DNA of 24,122 bases, from contig JBCDJJ010000055.1 in the NCBI GenBank assembly GCA_038747915.1, positions 1-24,122 of the forward strand. Direction: 5' to 3'. Below are positions 1 to 6,984 of this stretch, in pieces (position 1 is the first letter of the stretch; each line of letters opens with the position of its first letter). Under the pieces are notes generated by a model, which was given only the letters and a program-made list of their open reading frames with translations, searched no databases and was not told the origin of the DNA. Source of the stretch: JBCDAP01 sp038747915. GTDB lineage: Bacteria > Planctomycetota > Phycisphaerae > Phycisphaerales > UBA1924. A program made the translations under genes and the position numbers.

Positions 1-290
1 ACCACCGGGATGGCAGACATGTCGGGGTCGCCCCGCATGTCGCGGAGCACATCGTGGCCGTTCTTGCGAGGGATGTTGAGATCGAGCAACACGATGTCGG
101 GCACATCCGCATCGACATACTCGCCCTCGTTGCGGAGGTACCGCAGCGCCTCCTCGCCGTTGCTGACTCGCGAAAAGGAACTCTTGGACGGATTCGACAT
201 AAGGGCGAAGGCGACGAAATCCACAAAGTCGTCGTCGTCGTCGACCACGAGCAAGCTCAACGAGGTGAGCTTTGCGTTGACCATCATCAT
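1..290 (-). CDS. Response regulator receiver protein (5' part; runs off the window start)
   Basis: The reverse strand reads as a CheY-like receiver domain from an ATG triplet at 290-282 to the window edge (96 complete codons). Visible hallmarks are a run of five Asp at residues 17-21 forming the acidic pocket, a phospho-acceptor Asp70 in LLDLNIPRKNG, and the start of the next helix (GHDVLRDMR). LLDLNIPRKNG resembles the Rcp1-type single-domain regulators that partner with bacteriophytochrome-like or other hybrid kinases. Such proteins are usually about 140-150 residues, so roughly one third is missing. Three consecutive ATG codons make the exact start uncertain, and no good ribosome site precedes them. 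The frame is closed by a stop at 335-333. The gene diverges from the sulfatase. Its kinase partner is not in view. Confidence 0.9.
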   Translation of the reverse strand, partial: MMMVNAKLTSLSLLVVDDDDDFVDFVAFALMSNPSKSSFSRVSNGEEALRYLRNEGEYVDADVPDIVLLDLNIPRKNGHDVLRDMRGDPDMSAIPV

Positions 291-422
291 GGTGTGGTTC
301 CTGACATGGGTGTGTGGTTTCCGATCGCTGATCTACACCTTGAAACAATACGTACGGACTTGGACTCAGCCAAGCTGCGGAAAGTGTGCGCGGATGCATG
401 GGTAAGACCTAGCCCCTGAACA

Positions 423-442
423 GGTGTACAACGCCGTACACC
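423..442. promoter_or_regulatory. Perfect dyad upstream of the sulfatase gene
   Basis: A perfect 7-bp inverted repeat, GGTGTAC-N6-GTACACC, lies 53 bp before the sulfatase ATG at 496, in the divergent region between the response regulator and the sulfatase. Its 20-bp size and symmetry suit a dimeric repressor or activator site; it could also be a small hairpin in the 5' leader. No convincing -35/-10 pair was recognised nearby, so the operator role is inference. Confidence 0.35.
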
Positions 443-495
443 GACCACGCACCACGAGGAAATGCACAATCAGTACATCGACCGAGCGGAGCACC

Positions 496-2178
496 ATGGG
501 CCACGGAATCGAGACACCACCGAACGTTGTGTTGGTCATTGCGGACGATCTGACCTATGGCGATCTCGGGTGCTACGGGAATACGTGGTCACGCACGCCG
601 CATCTGGACGGGCTGCACGGCTCATCGACGCGTCTGGAGCGGTACTGCTCTGGGCCTCTCTGCACGCCCGCGCGCGCCTCGCTCATGACCGGGCGATACC
701 CCTTTCGGACGCGCGCGATTGATACGTACTGCGGGCGTTCGATGGTGGACCCGGACGAGGTCACGCTCGCGCAGGTGCTGCAGAACGCGGGGTACGCGAC
801 GTGCCTGTCGGGCAAGTGGCACCTGGGGGATTGCCACCCGATGCGGCCGATCGACCTCGGCTTCGACGAGTCCCTGATGCACAACGGGGGCGGGCTTCAC
901 CAGCCCAACAACCCCTGGCACTGGGACGACCCGCCGGGCGACGGATATGTCGACCCGATGCTGTCTCGCAACGGCGTGTTCGAGCGGGTGCGCGGCTACT
1001 GCACGGACATCTTCGCCGAGCACACCATCGGGTTCATCGAAGCCCACCGCGATCGACCGTTCTTCACATACTTGGCCACCAACGCGCCGCACACGCCGTG
1101 TGTGTGCCCGGACGAGTGGGCCGATCGGTACAGGGAGCTCGGGTTCGACGACGACACCGCCCAGCTCTACGGCATGGTCGACAACCTGGACCACAACGTC
1201 GGCCGGGTGCTGGAGACGCTCGAACGGCTCGACCTGGCCGATCAGACGATCGTGATTTTTACCTCCGACCACGGCGCGCAGCCGGTGAGCCACCGACTCC
1301 CACCCGGCCACCCCAACCGGCTGCGGTTCAACGCCGGGCTCCGCGGGGGCAAGGGCACGATGTACGACGGCGGCATCCGCACGCCCTGCTTCTGGAGGTG
1401 GCCGGGGCGGTTCGCACCGGGCCGGGCGGTGACGCGCGTGGCCAACCCCATCGACTACCTGCCCACGGTGGCCAGCGCCTGCGGCGCCGCGGTGCCGACC
1501 GACCGGGTGATCGACGGGGTCGACCTGATACCGGTGCTCGACGGCTCGGTCAGTGAAGCCGAGTGGCCCGAGCGGGTGTGCTTCATGCACTGGCACCGGG
1601 GGGATGAGCCGGTACGCGGGCGGAACGCCGCAGTGGTTGGCGACCGATGGAAGTGGTACCGCCCGCGGGAGGACGCCCCACCGGAGCTGTACGACACCGC
1701 AGCAGATCCGGGCGAGTCGCGAGACCTCGCACCGGAGGAGGCGGGGCGCGTCGCCGCGATGGGCGACCTCTACGACGCGTGGTTCGACGAGGTGTGCCGC
1801 ACGCGGCCGGACAACTTCGCACCGCCGCGGATCCGGATCGGCACGCCCCACGAGCCGCGAACGATGTTGAGCCGGACGGATTGGCGCGTGGAGGGCGAGG
1901 ACGGGTGGAGCGATGCCCACGCAGGGCGGTGGCATGTGACCTTCGCGACCGAGGGGACCTACTCGGCCGAGGTGCTCTTCACGCCCGGCCCGAGTGCCGG
2001 GCGGGTTCGGCTGACGATCGGGAGCGCCACGTTCGAGTCGGAGGCCCCGGGCGGGTGCTCGTCGGTGGTGTTCGAAGGGCTGGCGGTCGCGGCCGGCGAT
2101 GCGAAGATCGGCGCGGAGGTCGAGCGCGAGGAGGAGCGTCTCTCGGCGCGGCTTGTGGCGATCGAGCGGGACGCGTGA
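496..2178 (+). CDS. Sulfatase (arylsulfatase family, Cys-type)
   Basis: A 560-residue alkaline-phosphatase-superfamily sulfatase that would hydrolyse sulfate esters, probably of a polysaccharide or aryl substrate. The N-terminal metal site is visible (NVVLVIADDLTYGDLGCYG). The signature CTPARASLMTGR places the formylglycine Cys at residue 56 (codon at 661). Further on are KWHLG, the NAPHTP segment and FTSDHG. The core ends near residue 440; the last 100 or so residues form a beta-rich C-terminal extension. The frame opens at ATG 424, but the ATG at 496 sits directly before the conserved core and is preferred. No signal peptide is evident from 496, so export is uncertain. The Cys needs a maturase: the radical SAM enzyme at 8946-10325 is the obvious candidate. 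Substrate cannot be told from sequence. Confidence 0.95.
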   Translation: MGHGIETPPNVVLVIADDLTYGDLGCYGNTWSRTPHLDGLHGSSTRLERYCSGPLCTPARASLMTGRYPFRTRAIDTYCGRSMVDPDEVTLAQVLQNAGYATCLSGKWHLGDCHPMRPIDLGFDESLMHNGGGLHQPNNPWHWDDPPGDGYVDPMLSRNGVFERVRGYCTDIFAEHTIGFIEAHRDRPFFTYLATNAPHTPCVCPDEWADRYRELGFDDDTAQLYGMVDNLDHNVGRVLETLERLDLADQTIVIFTSDHGAQPVSHRLPPGHPNRLRFNAGLRGGKGTMYDGGIRTPCFWRWPGRFAPGRAVTRVANPIDYLPTVASACGAAVPTDRVIDGVDLIPVLDGSVSEAEWPERVCFMHWHRGDEPVRGRNAAVVGDRWKWYRPREDAPPELYDTAADPGESRDLAPEEAGRVAAMGDLYDAWFDEVCRTRPDNFAPPRIRIGTPHEPRTMLSRTDWRVEGEDGWSDAHAGRWHVTFATEGTYSAEVLFTPGPSAGRVRLTIGSATFESEAPGGCSSVVFEGLAVAAGDAKIGAEVEREEERLSARLVAIERDA

Positions 2179-2279
2179 TGGGGCTGGGAGGGGGTGCGTG
2201 GGTTTGCCGGGTGGAAGTGTGGTGAGTAGGCTGATTCGTTCGCAGCTTCGTCAATACCACGTCTACCGAGGAGCCCGAG

Positions 2280-2615
2280 ATGTCCACCGAGACCGCCGAC
2301 CAGCCGCAGGCCCAGCAGCAGCAGATGCAGGTCCGCATCGACCAGTCGAAGATGGAGACCGGGTACGCCAACACCGTGCGCACCTCGACCACCGCGGACG
2401 AGATCGTGCTCGACTTCGGCCTCAACATCCCCCAGCAGACCCGAGAGGGTCAGCCCGTGATGAACTTCGAGGTGGGCAACCGCATCGTGCTCAACTGGTC
2501 CACCGCCAAGCGCCTGCTCGGCACCCTGCATCAGGCGGTATCGGCCTACGAGGCGCACTTCGGCGAGATCCCGACCGGGCCCAAGCAGCCGATCAACCCG
2601 CCCCAGCAGGGCTGA
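2280..2615 (+). CDS. DUF3467 family protein
   Basis: A 111-residue protein clearly of the DUF3467 family, whose function is not established. Family features are visible after a Gln-rich N-terminus (residues 10-16): YANTVRTSTTADEIVLDFG, then MNFEVGNRIVLNWSTAKRLL and the YEAHFGEI end segment. The tail is Pro/Gln-rich. Length is typical for the family. The ATG at 2280 is preceded by GAGGAG at good spacing. The gene begins about 100 bp after the sulfatase on the same strand; whether they share a transcript is unclear. The protein looks soluble, with no membrane segment or signal peptide. Confidence 0.95.
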   Translation: MSTETADQPQAQQQQMQVRIDQSKMETGYANTVRTSTTADEIVLDFGLNIPQQTREGQPVMNFEVGNRIVLNWSTAKRLLGTLHQAVSAYEAHFGEIPTGPKQPINPPQQG

Positions 2616-2913
2616 GCTGAGACGGAGAGGCAACAGTCTCTTCGGTCGTGCGCACACGAGCGTGCGCTTCGCGACAAAACCCACGTTTATCACCACATTG
2701 TGCGAGACGTGATGTTGCCGCTCCTGTGCTACGAGCTATGTTGCGTGTGCATGTGGCTTGATCACATGCCTGCCTGTTGGTCTGTCTCTTGAGGGGAGAA
2801 GATCGGTGGGTCGTGCAATCGTGAAGGAAGACACGTCTCAATCTGTCGACACCCTGGTGTGCGCGATGCGCTGAGCACCGGCATGCCGTCGGCTCAAATC
2901 GAGGGGAATCGGA
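2616..2913. other. Gene-free interval between the DUF3467 gene and the secreted protein
   Basis: No credible coding region is seen in these 298 bases. A small stem GCGCAC/GTGCGC (2650-2655 with 2662-2667), followed by AAAAC, could end the DUF3467 transcript but is weak. A perfect dyad at 2749-2769 is listed separately. The 3' end carries the ribosome site GAGGGG before the GTG at 2914. Confidence 0.5.
2749..2769. promoter_or_regulatory. Perfect 7-bp dyad GCATGTG-N7-CACATGC
   Basis: A perfect inverted repeat with a 7-bp centre lies about 145 bp before the start of the secreted protein at 2914. The geometry suits a dimeric regulator site, or a hairpin in a long leader. There is no T-tract after it. 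Function is inferred from symmetry alone. Confidence 0.3.
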
Positions 2914-3885
2914 GTGACTCTTCAGCATGGTGTTTCGGTGGCCGCGCTCGCGGTGTGCGCTGGCCTTGGGCACGCGTCGACCGCGTCGTTCACAGCGGAT
3001 CTCGGCACGGTGGCAGCGAGCCGCTTCTCCGTGGTCACCATCGATACGAGCGCCCTCGATGCGAATACCGACTATGTGGCCTATCGCGTGAGCGCGGATT
3101 GGTCACTGGTGCTCAGGCAGGCGAGTTCGGACTTCACCTCGATCGTCTTCGGCGACCCCGAAACGGGCGATCCGATCTCGGAGCCGACGTTCGCGATCAA
3201 CGGCCGAGACGATCTCGATCCCGTCGAGAACCTGACGTTCGTCGGCGAGTTCGACGCCAGCCCCTCGGAGTTCTTCGAGGTCGATTTCGCGGTGACGAGC
3301 AACATCTTCCGCGCCTTCATCGAGCTGGCCGACATCAGGGTCGAGTGGTTCACGCCCGATGATCTCACCGTGACCGGCGTGCTGGACCCTGGCGTGCTCG
3401 CTCCCAATGCGCCGACCTCGAATGTCATCGATCTCGGGGTGGTCGGCGAAGAAGGCGACACCCCCACCTTCGACACCTTCGGCTCGGGCTTCGACACCGA
3501 GCTCGCCCTCTTCGCGGCCGACGGCAGACTGATCGATTCGAACGACGACTCGGGCGACGACTTCCAGAGCCGCGTGTACGGCCATGAGATCGTCTTCGAT
3601 GACGAGGGCACACCATCGCGCCTCGGCCTCGCCGCTGGGCAGTACTTCCTCGCGCTCGGCGAGTTCGATTCGGAGTTCGGCGATGGATTCTCGGCGGCCG
3701 GCGACACCATCTCGTCCCGCGACGATCCGTACTTGCTGAATCTCAACGGCGAGCTCGTCTCGTCGGGCCGGTTCGCCTTCCCGACCGACATTCAGTACTT
3801 CTCGTTCACGATCGTGCCCGCGCCGGGTGTGGGCGGTGTGCTCGTGGTCGGTGTGGGGTGCGGAGCTGGTCGTCGGCGCCGGTGA
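2914..3885 (+). CDS. Secreted protein with a C-terminal PEP-CTERM-like sorting signal
   Basis: A 323-residue exported protein of unknown function. The N-terminus has a short signal peptide (VAALAVCAGLGHAST). The body is acidic and beta-rich, with an FDTELALFAADGRLIDSNDD segment around residue 190 that resembles pre-peptidase C-terminal/DVUA0089-like beta domains of planctomycete surface proteins. The C-terminus has the arrangement of an exosortase-type sorting signal: PAPG, a short hydrophobic Gly/Val stretch containing one Cys, and a final RRRR. The GTG at 2914 is chosen because GAGGGG precedes it and the signal peptide follows at once. Its end converges on queD with only 26 bp between. The hydrophobic stretch is short, so anchoring efficiency is uncertain. 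Confidence 0.85.
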   Translation: MTLQHGVSVAALAVCAGLGHASTASFTADLGTVAASRFSVVTIDTSALDANTDYVAYRVSADWSLVLRQASSDFTSIVFGDPETGDPISEPTFAINGRDDLDPVENLTFVGEFDASPSEFFEVDFAVTSNIFRAFIELADIRVEWFTPDDLTVTGVLDPGVLAPNAPTSNVIDLGVVGEEGDTPTFDTFGSGFDTELALFAADGRLIDSNDDSGDDFQSRVYGHEIVFDDEGTPSRLGLAAGQYFLALGEFDSEFGDGFSAAGDTISSRDDPYLLNLNGELVSSGRFAFPTDIQYFSFTIVPAPGVGGVLVVGVGCGAGRRRR

Positions 3886-3911
3886 ACCGTGGCGAATCGA
3901 CGTCGCGGGCC

Positions 3912-4268
3912 TTAGTGGCCCTCGTAGACCACGCCGCTGGTCGCGTTCTCCCACACCTCGATCTTGGCGAGTTCGGGCAGATCGGGCTTGAGGCGGTCCC
4001 ACAGCCAGACCGCGATGTGCTCGGTGGTCGGCTGGGCGAGGCCCTCGACCTCGTTGAGCATGCGGTGGTCGAGCTGATCGATCAGCGCCGAGGTCTTGGC
4101 CTTGATCTCGGCGAAGTCGACGACCCACCCGATGGGTTGGCGTATCTCGCCGTCGAGCCAAACCTTCAGGCGGTAGGTGTGGCCATGAATGCGCGCGCAC
4201 TTGTGGCCCTCGGGGAGGTGGTCAAGCCGGTGGGCAGCGTCGAAGGTGAACTCGCGGAAAAGGAGCAT
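3912..4268 (-). CDS. queD: 6-carboxy-5,6,7,8-tetrahydropterin synthase (QueD)
   Basis: A 118-residue member of the 6-pyruvoyl-tetrahydropterin synthase/QueD family, which turns dihydroneopterin triphosphate into 6-carboxytetrahydropterin, the second step of preQ0/queuosine synthesis. The zinc ligands His13 (FDAAH), His28 and His30 (IHGH) are present. So are catalytic Cys24 (KCARIHGH), the Asp67-His68 pair (QLDHRML), PTTEH at 80-84 and Glu107 (VWEN). The presence of Cys24 in the CxxxHxH arrangement favours QueD over a PTPS. Length is normal. The ATG at 4268 has no obvious ribosome site. The pathway partner queC is at 13558-14265; queE and queF are not in the window. Confidence 0.95.
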   Translation of the reverse strand: MLLFREFTFDAAHRLDHLPEGHKCARIHGHTYRLKVWLDGEIRQPIGWVVDFAEIKAKTSALIDQLDHRMLNEVEGLAQPTTEHIAVWLWDRLKPDLPELAKIEVWENATSGVVYEGH

Positions 4269-4383
4269 GGCAGCGGCGTGAGGGGTGCAGACTCGATCTG
4301 CCTGACGATAGCCGCTTGATGCCCGGAGCGTCTGGACCTGTGCGGCGCGGTGGGCACACGGACTGGGACGTGGACGGGCGCGC

Positions 4384-4414
4384 GCACGAACACCGACAGA
4401 GTCGGTGTTCGTGC
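4384..4414 (-). terminator. Perfect 14-bp hairpin after the cadherin-like gene
   Basis: A perfect 14-bp stem (4384-4397 with 4401-4414) closes on an AGA loop (TCT on the minus strand). It starts about 40 bp beyond the stop of the minus-strand gene at 4456. There is no T-tract on either side, so it is either a factor-assisted terminator or a 3'-end stabiliser. It also separates that gene from queD downstream. Confidence 0.5.
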
Positions 4415-4455
4415 AGGTGGGGCAGGATTCCGGTGAACGTCCTGCTCGAGGCGGC

Positions 4456-5172
4456 TCAGGGGTTGACGGTGACCGTCACGGTCGCCCCGGCGCACTCGAA
4501 TTCACCATCGGTGACGACGTACTGGAAGGTGTCGACCCCCGTGAAGCCGGCGTTCGGGGTGTACGTGATCGTGCCCGAAACATTAATGGCGGCCGCACCA
4601 TTGATCGGATCGACGATGATCCGACCGGTTTCGAGCGGATCGCCGTCCTTGTCGAAATCATTGGCCAACACATCGATCTCGACCGGTGTGTCCACCGAGG
4701 TGGTCGCCGAGTCATCGTTGCACACGGGTGGATCGTTGACCGGTGTGACCGTGATCGTCACGGTGCATACATCGGTGAAGCAACCGTCGAAGACCTCGTA
4801 CTCGAAGGTATCCGTGCCGTTGAAACAGTCGTCGGGAACATAGGTCGCCACACCGGATGGCGACAGCGTGACCGAACCGCTGGTGGGATCGCCGAAGATC
4901 GTGAAGCTCAGCGGATCGCCATCGGGATCGACGGAGCCGAACGCGAGGTTGATGTCGATGAACGTGTCTTCCGGTGTCGTAACCGAGATATCGGTACAGG
5001 TGGGTGGCGAGCCGGGACAGTTGACCGGCTCGAAGACGTCGCGGTCTGCACCCTCCTGCGCGCCGATCGCGCTCACAACACCCACGCCGGCGAGCAGCCC
5101 GAGCCCGCACACCGCAACGATCGCGCCCGATCCGGCTCTGACCGGATCACACAACATTCCAGAGAAGCCCAT
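4456..5172 (-). CDS. Secreted protein with two cadherin/Ig-like tandem repeats
   Basis: A 238-residue exported protein. The N-terminus is a signal peptide whose hydrophobic core is GAIVAVCGLGLLAGVGVV, with likely cleavage near AIGA. Two beta-sandwich repeats of about 85-90 residues follow. The first runs from CTDISVTTPEDT to TVTPVNDPP. The second starts VCNDDSATTSVDTPVEIDV and contains the LANDFDKDGDPL and YTPNAGFTGVDTFQY motifs of the bacterial Ig/cadherin-like (VCBS-type) families. Each repeat holds several Cys residues, suggesting disulfides. There is no anchor or sorting signal: the protein stops right after the second repeat, so it may be shortened from a longer repeat protein. The start at 5172 is preferred over the ATG at 5178 because of ribosome-site spacing. 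Function is unknown, perhaps adhesion or matrix. Confidence 0.85.
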   Translation of the reverse strand: MGFSGMLCDPVRAGSGAIVAVCGLGLLAGVGVVSAIGAQEGADRDVFEPVNCPGSPPTCTDISVTTPEDTFIDINLAFGSVDPDGDPLSFTIFGDPTSGSVTLSPSGVATYVPDDCFNGTDTFEYEVFDGCFTDVCTVTITVTPVNDPPVCNDDSATTSVDTPVEIDVLANDFDKDGDPLETGRIIVDPINGAAAINVSGTITYTPNAGFTGVDTFQYVVTDGEFECAGATVTVTVNP

Positions 5173-5178
5173 GGCCAT

Positions 5179-5184
5179 CTCCTT
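5179..5184 (-). promoter_or_regulatory. Ribosome binding site that decides the start of the cadherin-like gene
   Basis: On the minus strand AAGGAG is followed directly by ATGGCCATG. The first ATG (5178) touches the Shine-Dalgarno sequence and could not be used efficiently. The second (5172) lies 6 bases away, the usual spacing, so it is the better start. Confidence 0.7.
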
Positions 5185-5222
5185 TATAAGGATGTGATAA
5201 ATGTGAAACGAATGACCATGGC

Positions 5223-5228
5223 ACTATA
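5223..5228 (-). promoter_or_regulatory. Possible -10 element (TATAGT) for the cadherin-like gene
   Basis: TATAGT on the minus strand lies about 50 bases before the start at 5172, inside an AT-rich stretch. A T-rich segment stands roughly where a -35 would be, but it is not a clear TTGACA. This is the most promoter-like spot in the gap. Confidence 0.35.
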
Positions 5229-5599
5229 TCTCAGGACCGAGAAAACAAAAACGCTCGATCCGAGAATTATTACTTTTATCATATGCGCCGATTCACCGGG
5301 GAATTCCACAAATGAGTCGAGAACTGCCACAGAAACGCACGATTCGGTGGCCTTTCGGCGTACACAGATGTGATGGCGTGGATTGACGAATCACATATTA
5401 TTATGTCTATCTATCCTGTCCCCATCGGACTAATGTGCAGGCACGCCCGAAACATCGAGTGTTCGAGCGATCGCCCACGGGAGAGTACCTATGCCCGGTG
5501 CCGGTGTGATTCCGGTATCAGCGAGTTGTTCTTGTTCGATAAGAAATGGGATCTATCGCAGCGAAACTGCGGCTCGGCGATGCGTTGTACGAACATGAC

Positions 5600-5628
5600 G
5601 CGACACACCCGCGCCCCCGCCGTGTCGC
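5600..5628 (-). terminator. Possible hairpin terminator after proA
   Basis: GCGACAC (5600-5606) pairs perfectly with GTGTCGC (5622-5628) around a C-rich 15-base loop. It lies about 70 bases past the proA stop on the minus strand. No T-tract follows, so support is modest. Confidence 0.3.
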
Positions 5629-5700
5629 CCGCCTGGGGGAGCGCCCGATGATCACGGAGCCAACGATGCGGCACTCTCCAGGCCTGATCGATGACTCGCG

Positions 5701-6984
5701 CTACCGCACCTGCCCCGTACCGTGGACCACGAAGCGTTGCGTCGTCAGTTCCTCCAACCCCATCGGACCATACGCGTGGATCTTGGTGGTACTAATGCCG
5801 ATCTCAGCGCCGAGGCCGAGCTGGAAACCATCGTTGAAACGCGTCGACGCATTGACGAGGGTGCAGGAGCTGTCGACGGCGCTGCAGAATCGCTCGGCGG
5901 TGTCAGGATCTTGCGTGACGATGGTGTCGGTGTGGCCCGAGCTGTACTCGGCGAGGTGATCGAGGGCAGCGTCGAAGCTCTCCACGACCCGGGCAGCGAG
6001 GATGAGGTCGAGGTACTCGGTGCCCCAGTCGTCGTCGCTCGCGGGCGTGACCGGCTCGGCGCCGGCGCGCGCGCGCACACGCTCGTCGGCGCGAAGCTCG
6101 ATGCCATCGGCACGGCAGCGTGCGACGAGCGCCGGCACAAATGCTCCGGCCACGCCCTCGTGGATGAGCACGCACTCCAGAGCATTACACGTCGCGGGCG
6201 CACTGGTCTTGCCCGTCGCGACGATCTCGAGGGCCATGTCGAGGTCGGCGGCCTTGTCGATGTAGGCGTGGCAGACGCCGTGGTAGTGCTGAATGGTCGG
6301 GATGGCAGAGTGCTCGGCGACGAAACGGATGAGCGGCTCGCCGCCGCGAGGGATCACGAGGTCGATCGAGTCCGCCAGCTGAAGCATCCGCTTGAGTTCC
6401 TCGCGGTCGGAGGAGATGAAGGCGGTGATCGCGGCCTCGGGCATACCGTGCGCGCGCAGCGCTTCGCGGGCGATCGCAGCGAGGCACCGGTTCGAACGGT
6501 CGGCCTCTTTGCCACCCTTGAGGATCGCGGCGTTCCCCGCTTTGAAGCACAGGGCGAACGCATCGATGGTCACGCCCGGCCGGGCCTCGTAGATCATGGC
6601 GATCACGCCGAGGGGCGTGCGGCGTTTGGTCACGCGCAGTCCGCTCGGCACGGTTGACTCACGGGTGATCTGGCCGATGGGGTCGGGCAGGTCGGCGATC
6701 TGGCGGACGCCGGCGGAGAGCTGATCGAGCGAGGTTTCGGTGAGCTTGAGGCGCTTGAGCTTGGGGCCTGGGAGCCCACCGGCCTCGCTCGCGGCCATGT
6801 CGGCATCATTGGCCTCGAGGATCTCCGCGCGGCGCGCGTCGACGCGGTCGGCGAGGTCGCGCAGCAGCGCGTTCTTCGCATCGGTCGAGAGCGTCGCCAC
6901 GCGGCGCGAGGCGGCCTTGGCGTCGGCCGCTGCGGCGGCGATGTCGAAGGGGGCCGAGGAGGTGGTCGTCTCGATGGCGGTCAT
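5701..6984 (-). CDS. proA: Glutamate-5-semialdehyde dehydrogenase (gamma-glutamyl phosphate reductase)
   Basis: A 427-residue ProA. It reduces gamma-glutamyl phosphate with NADPH to glutamate-5-semialdehyde, the second step of proline synthesis in the cytoplasm. Family motifs seen: PLGVIAMIYEARPGVT (124-139), KAGNAAILKGGKEA (148-161), IPRGGEPLIRFV, HYHGVCHAYID, and the catalytic Cys266 in SAPATCNALECVLIH. The end carries GLGAEIGISTTKIHAYGPMG, typical of the family. The ATG at 6984 follows AAAGGA at 7-base spacing and overlaps the proB stop as ATGA, indicating translational coupling. A longer open frame upstream of 6984 is only the shadow of proB. Confidence 0.97.
   Translation of the reverse strand: MTAIETTTSSAPFDIAAAAADAKAASRRVATLSTDAKNALLRDLADRVDARRAEILEANDADMAASEAGGLPGPKLKRLKLTETSLDQLSAGVRQIADLPDPIGQITRESTVPSGLRVTKRRTPLGVIAMIYEARPGVTIDAFALCFKAGNAAILKGGKEADRSNRCLAAIAREALRAHGMPEAAITAFISSDREELKRMLQLADSIDLVIPRGGEPLIRFVAEHSAIPTIQHYHGVCHAYIDKAADLDMALEIVATGKTSAPATCNALECVLIHEGVAGAFVPALVARCRADGIELRADERVRARAGAEPVTPASDDDWGTEYLDLILAARVVESFDAALDHLAEYSSGHTDTIVTQDPDTAERFCSAVDSSCTLVNASTRFNDGFQLGLGAEIGISTTKIHAYGPMGLEELTTQRFVVHGTGQVR

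Larger units (their letters stand above)
5173..5700. other. AT-rich gene-free region between the cadherin-like gene and proA
   Basis: About 530 bases hold no believable gene; short open frames here have atypical composition and no ribosome sites. The part from 5179 to about 5460 is much richer in A+T than the rest of the window. It contains ATGTGA at 5192 and 5201 (9-bp period) and an inverted repeat ATGTGAT-N15-ATCACAT at 5368-5396. The end near proA has a GC-rich hairpin (5600-5628). Promoters or regulator sites for the minus-strand secreted gene are the likeliest content. Confidence 0.5.

Noticed and set aside
424..495. ATG at 424 as sulfatase start
   Set aside because: The extra 24 residues show no signal peptide or conservation, and this ATG-proximal region contains the dyad at 423-442. 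ATG 496 starts right before the core.
622..1935. 437-residue open frame on the minus strand inside the sulfatase gene
   Set aside because: Pro/Arg/His-rich shadow of a clearly conserved sulfatase on the plus strand; no recognisable domain.
5370..5651. Open frame in the AT-rich gap
   Set aside because: No ribosome site, mixed composition and no recognisable motif.
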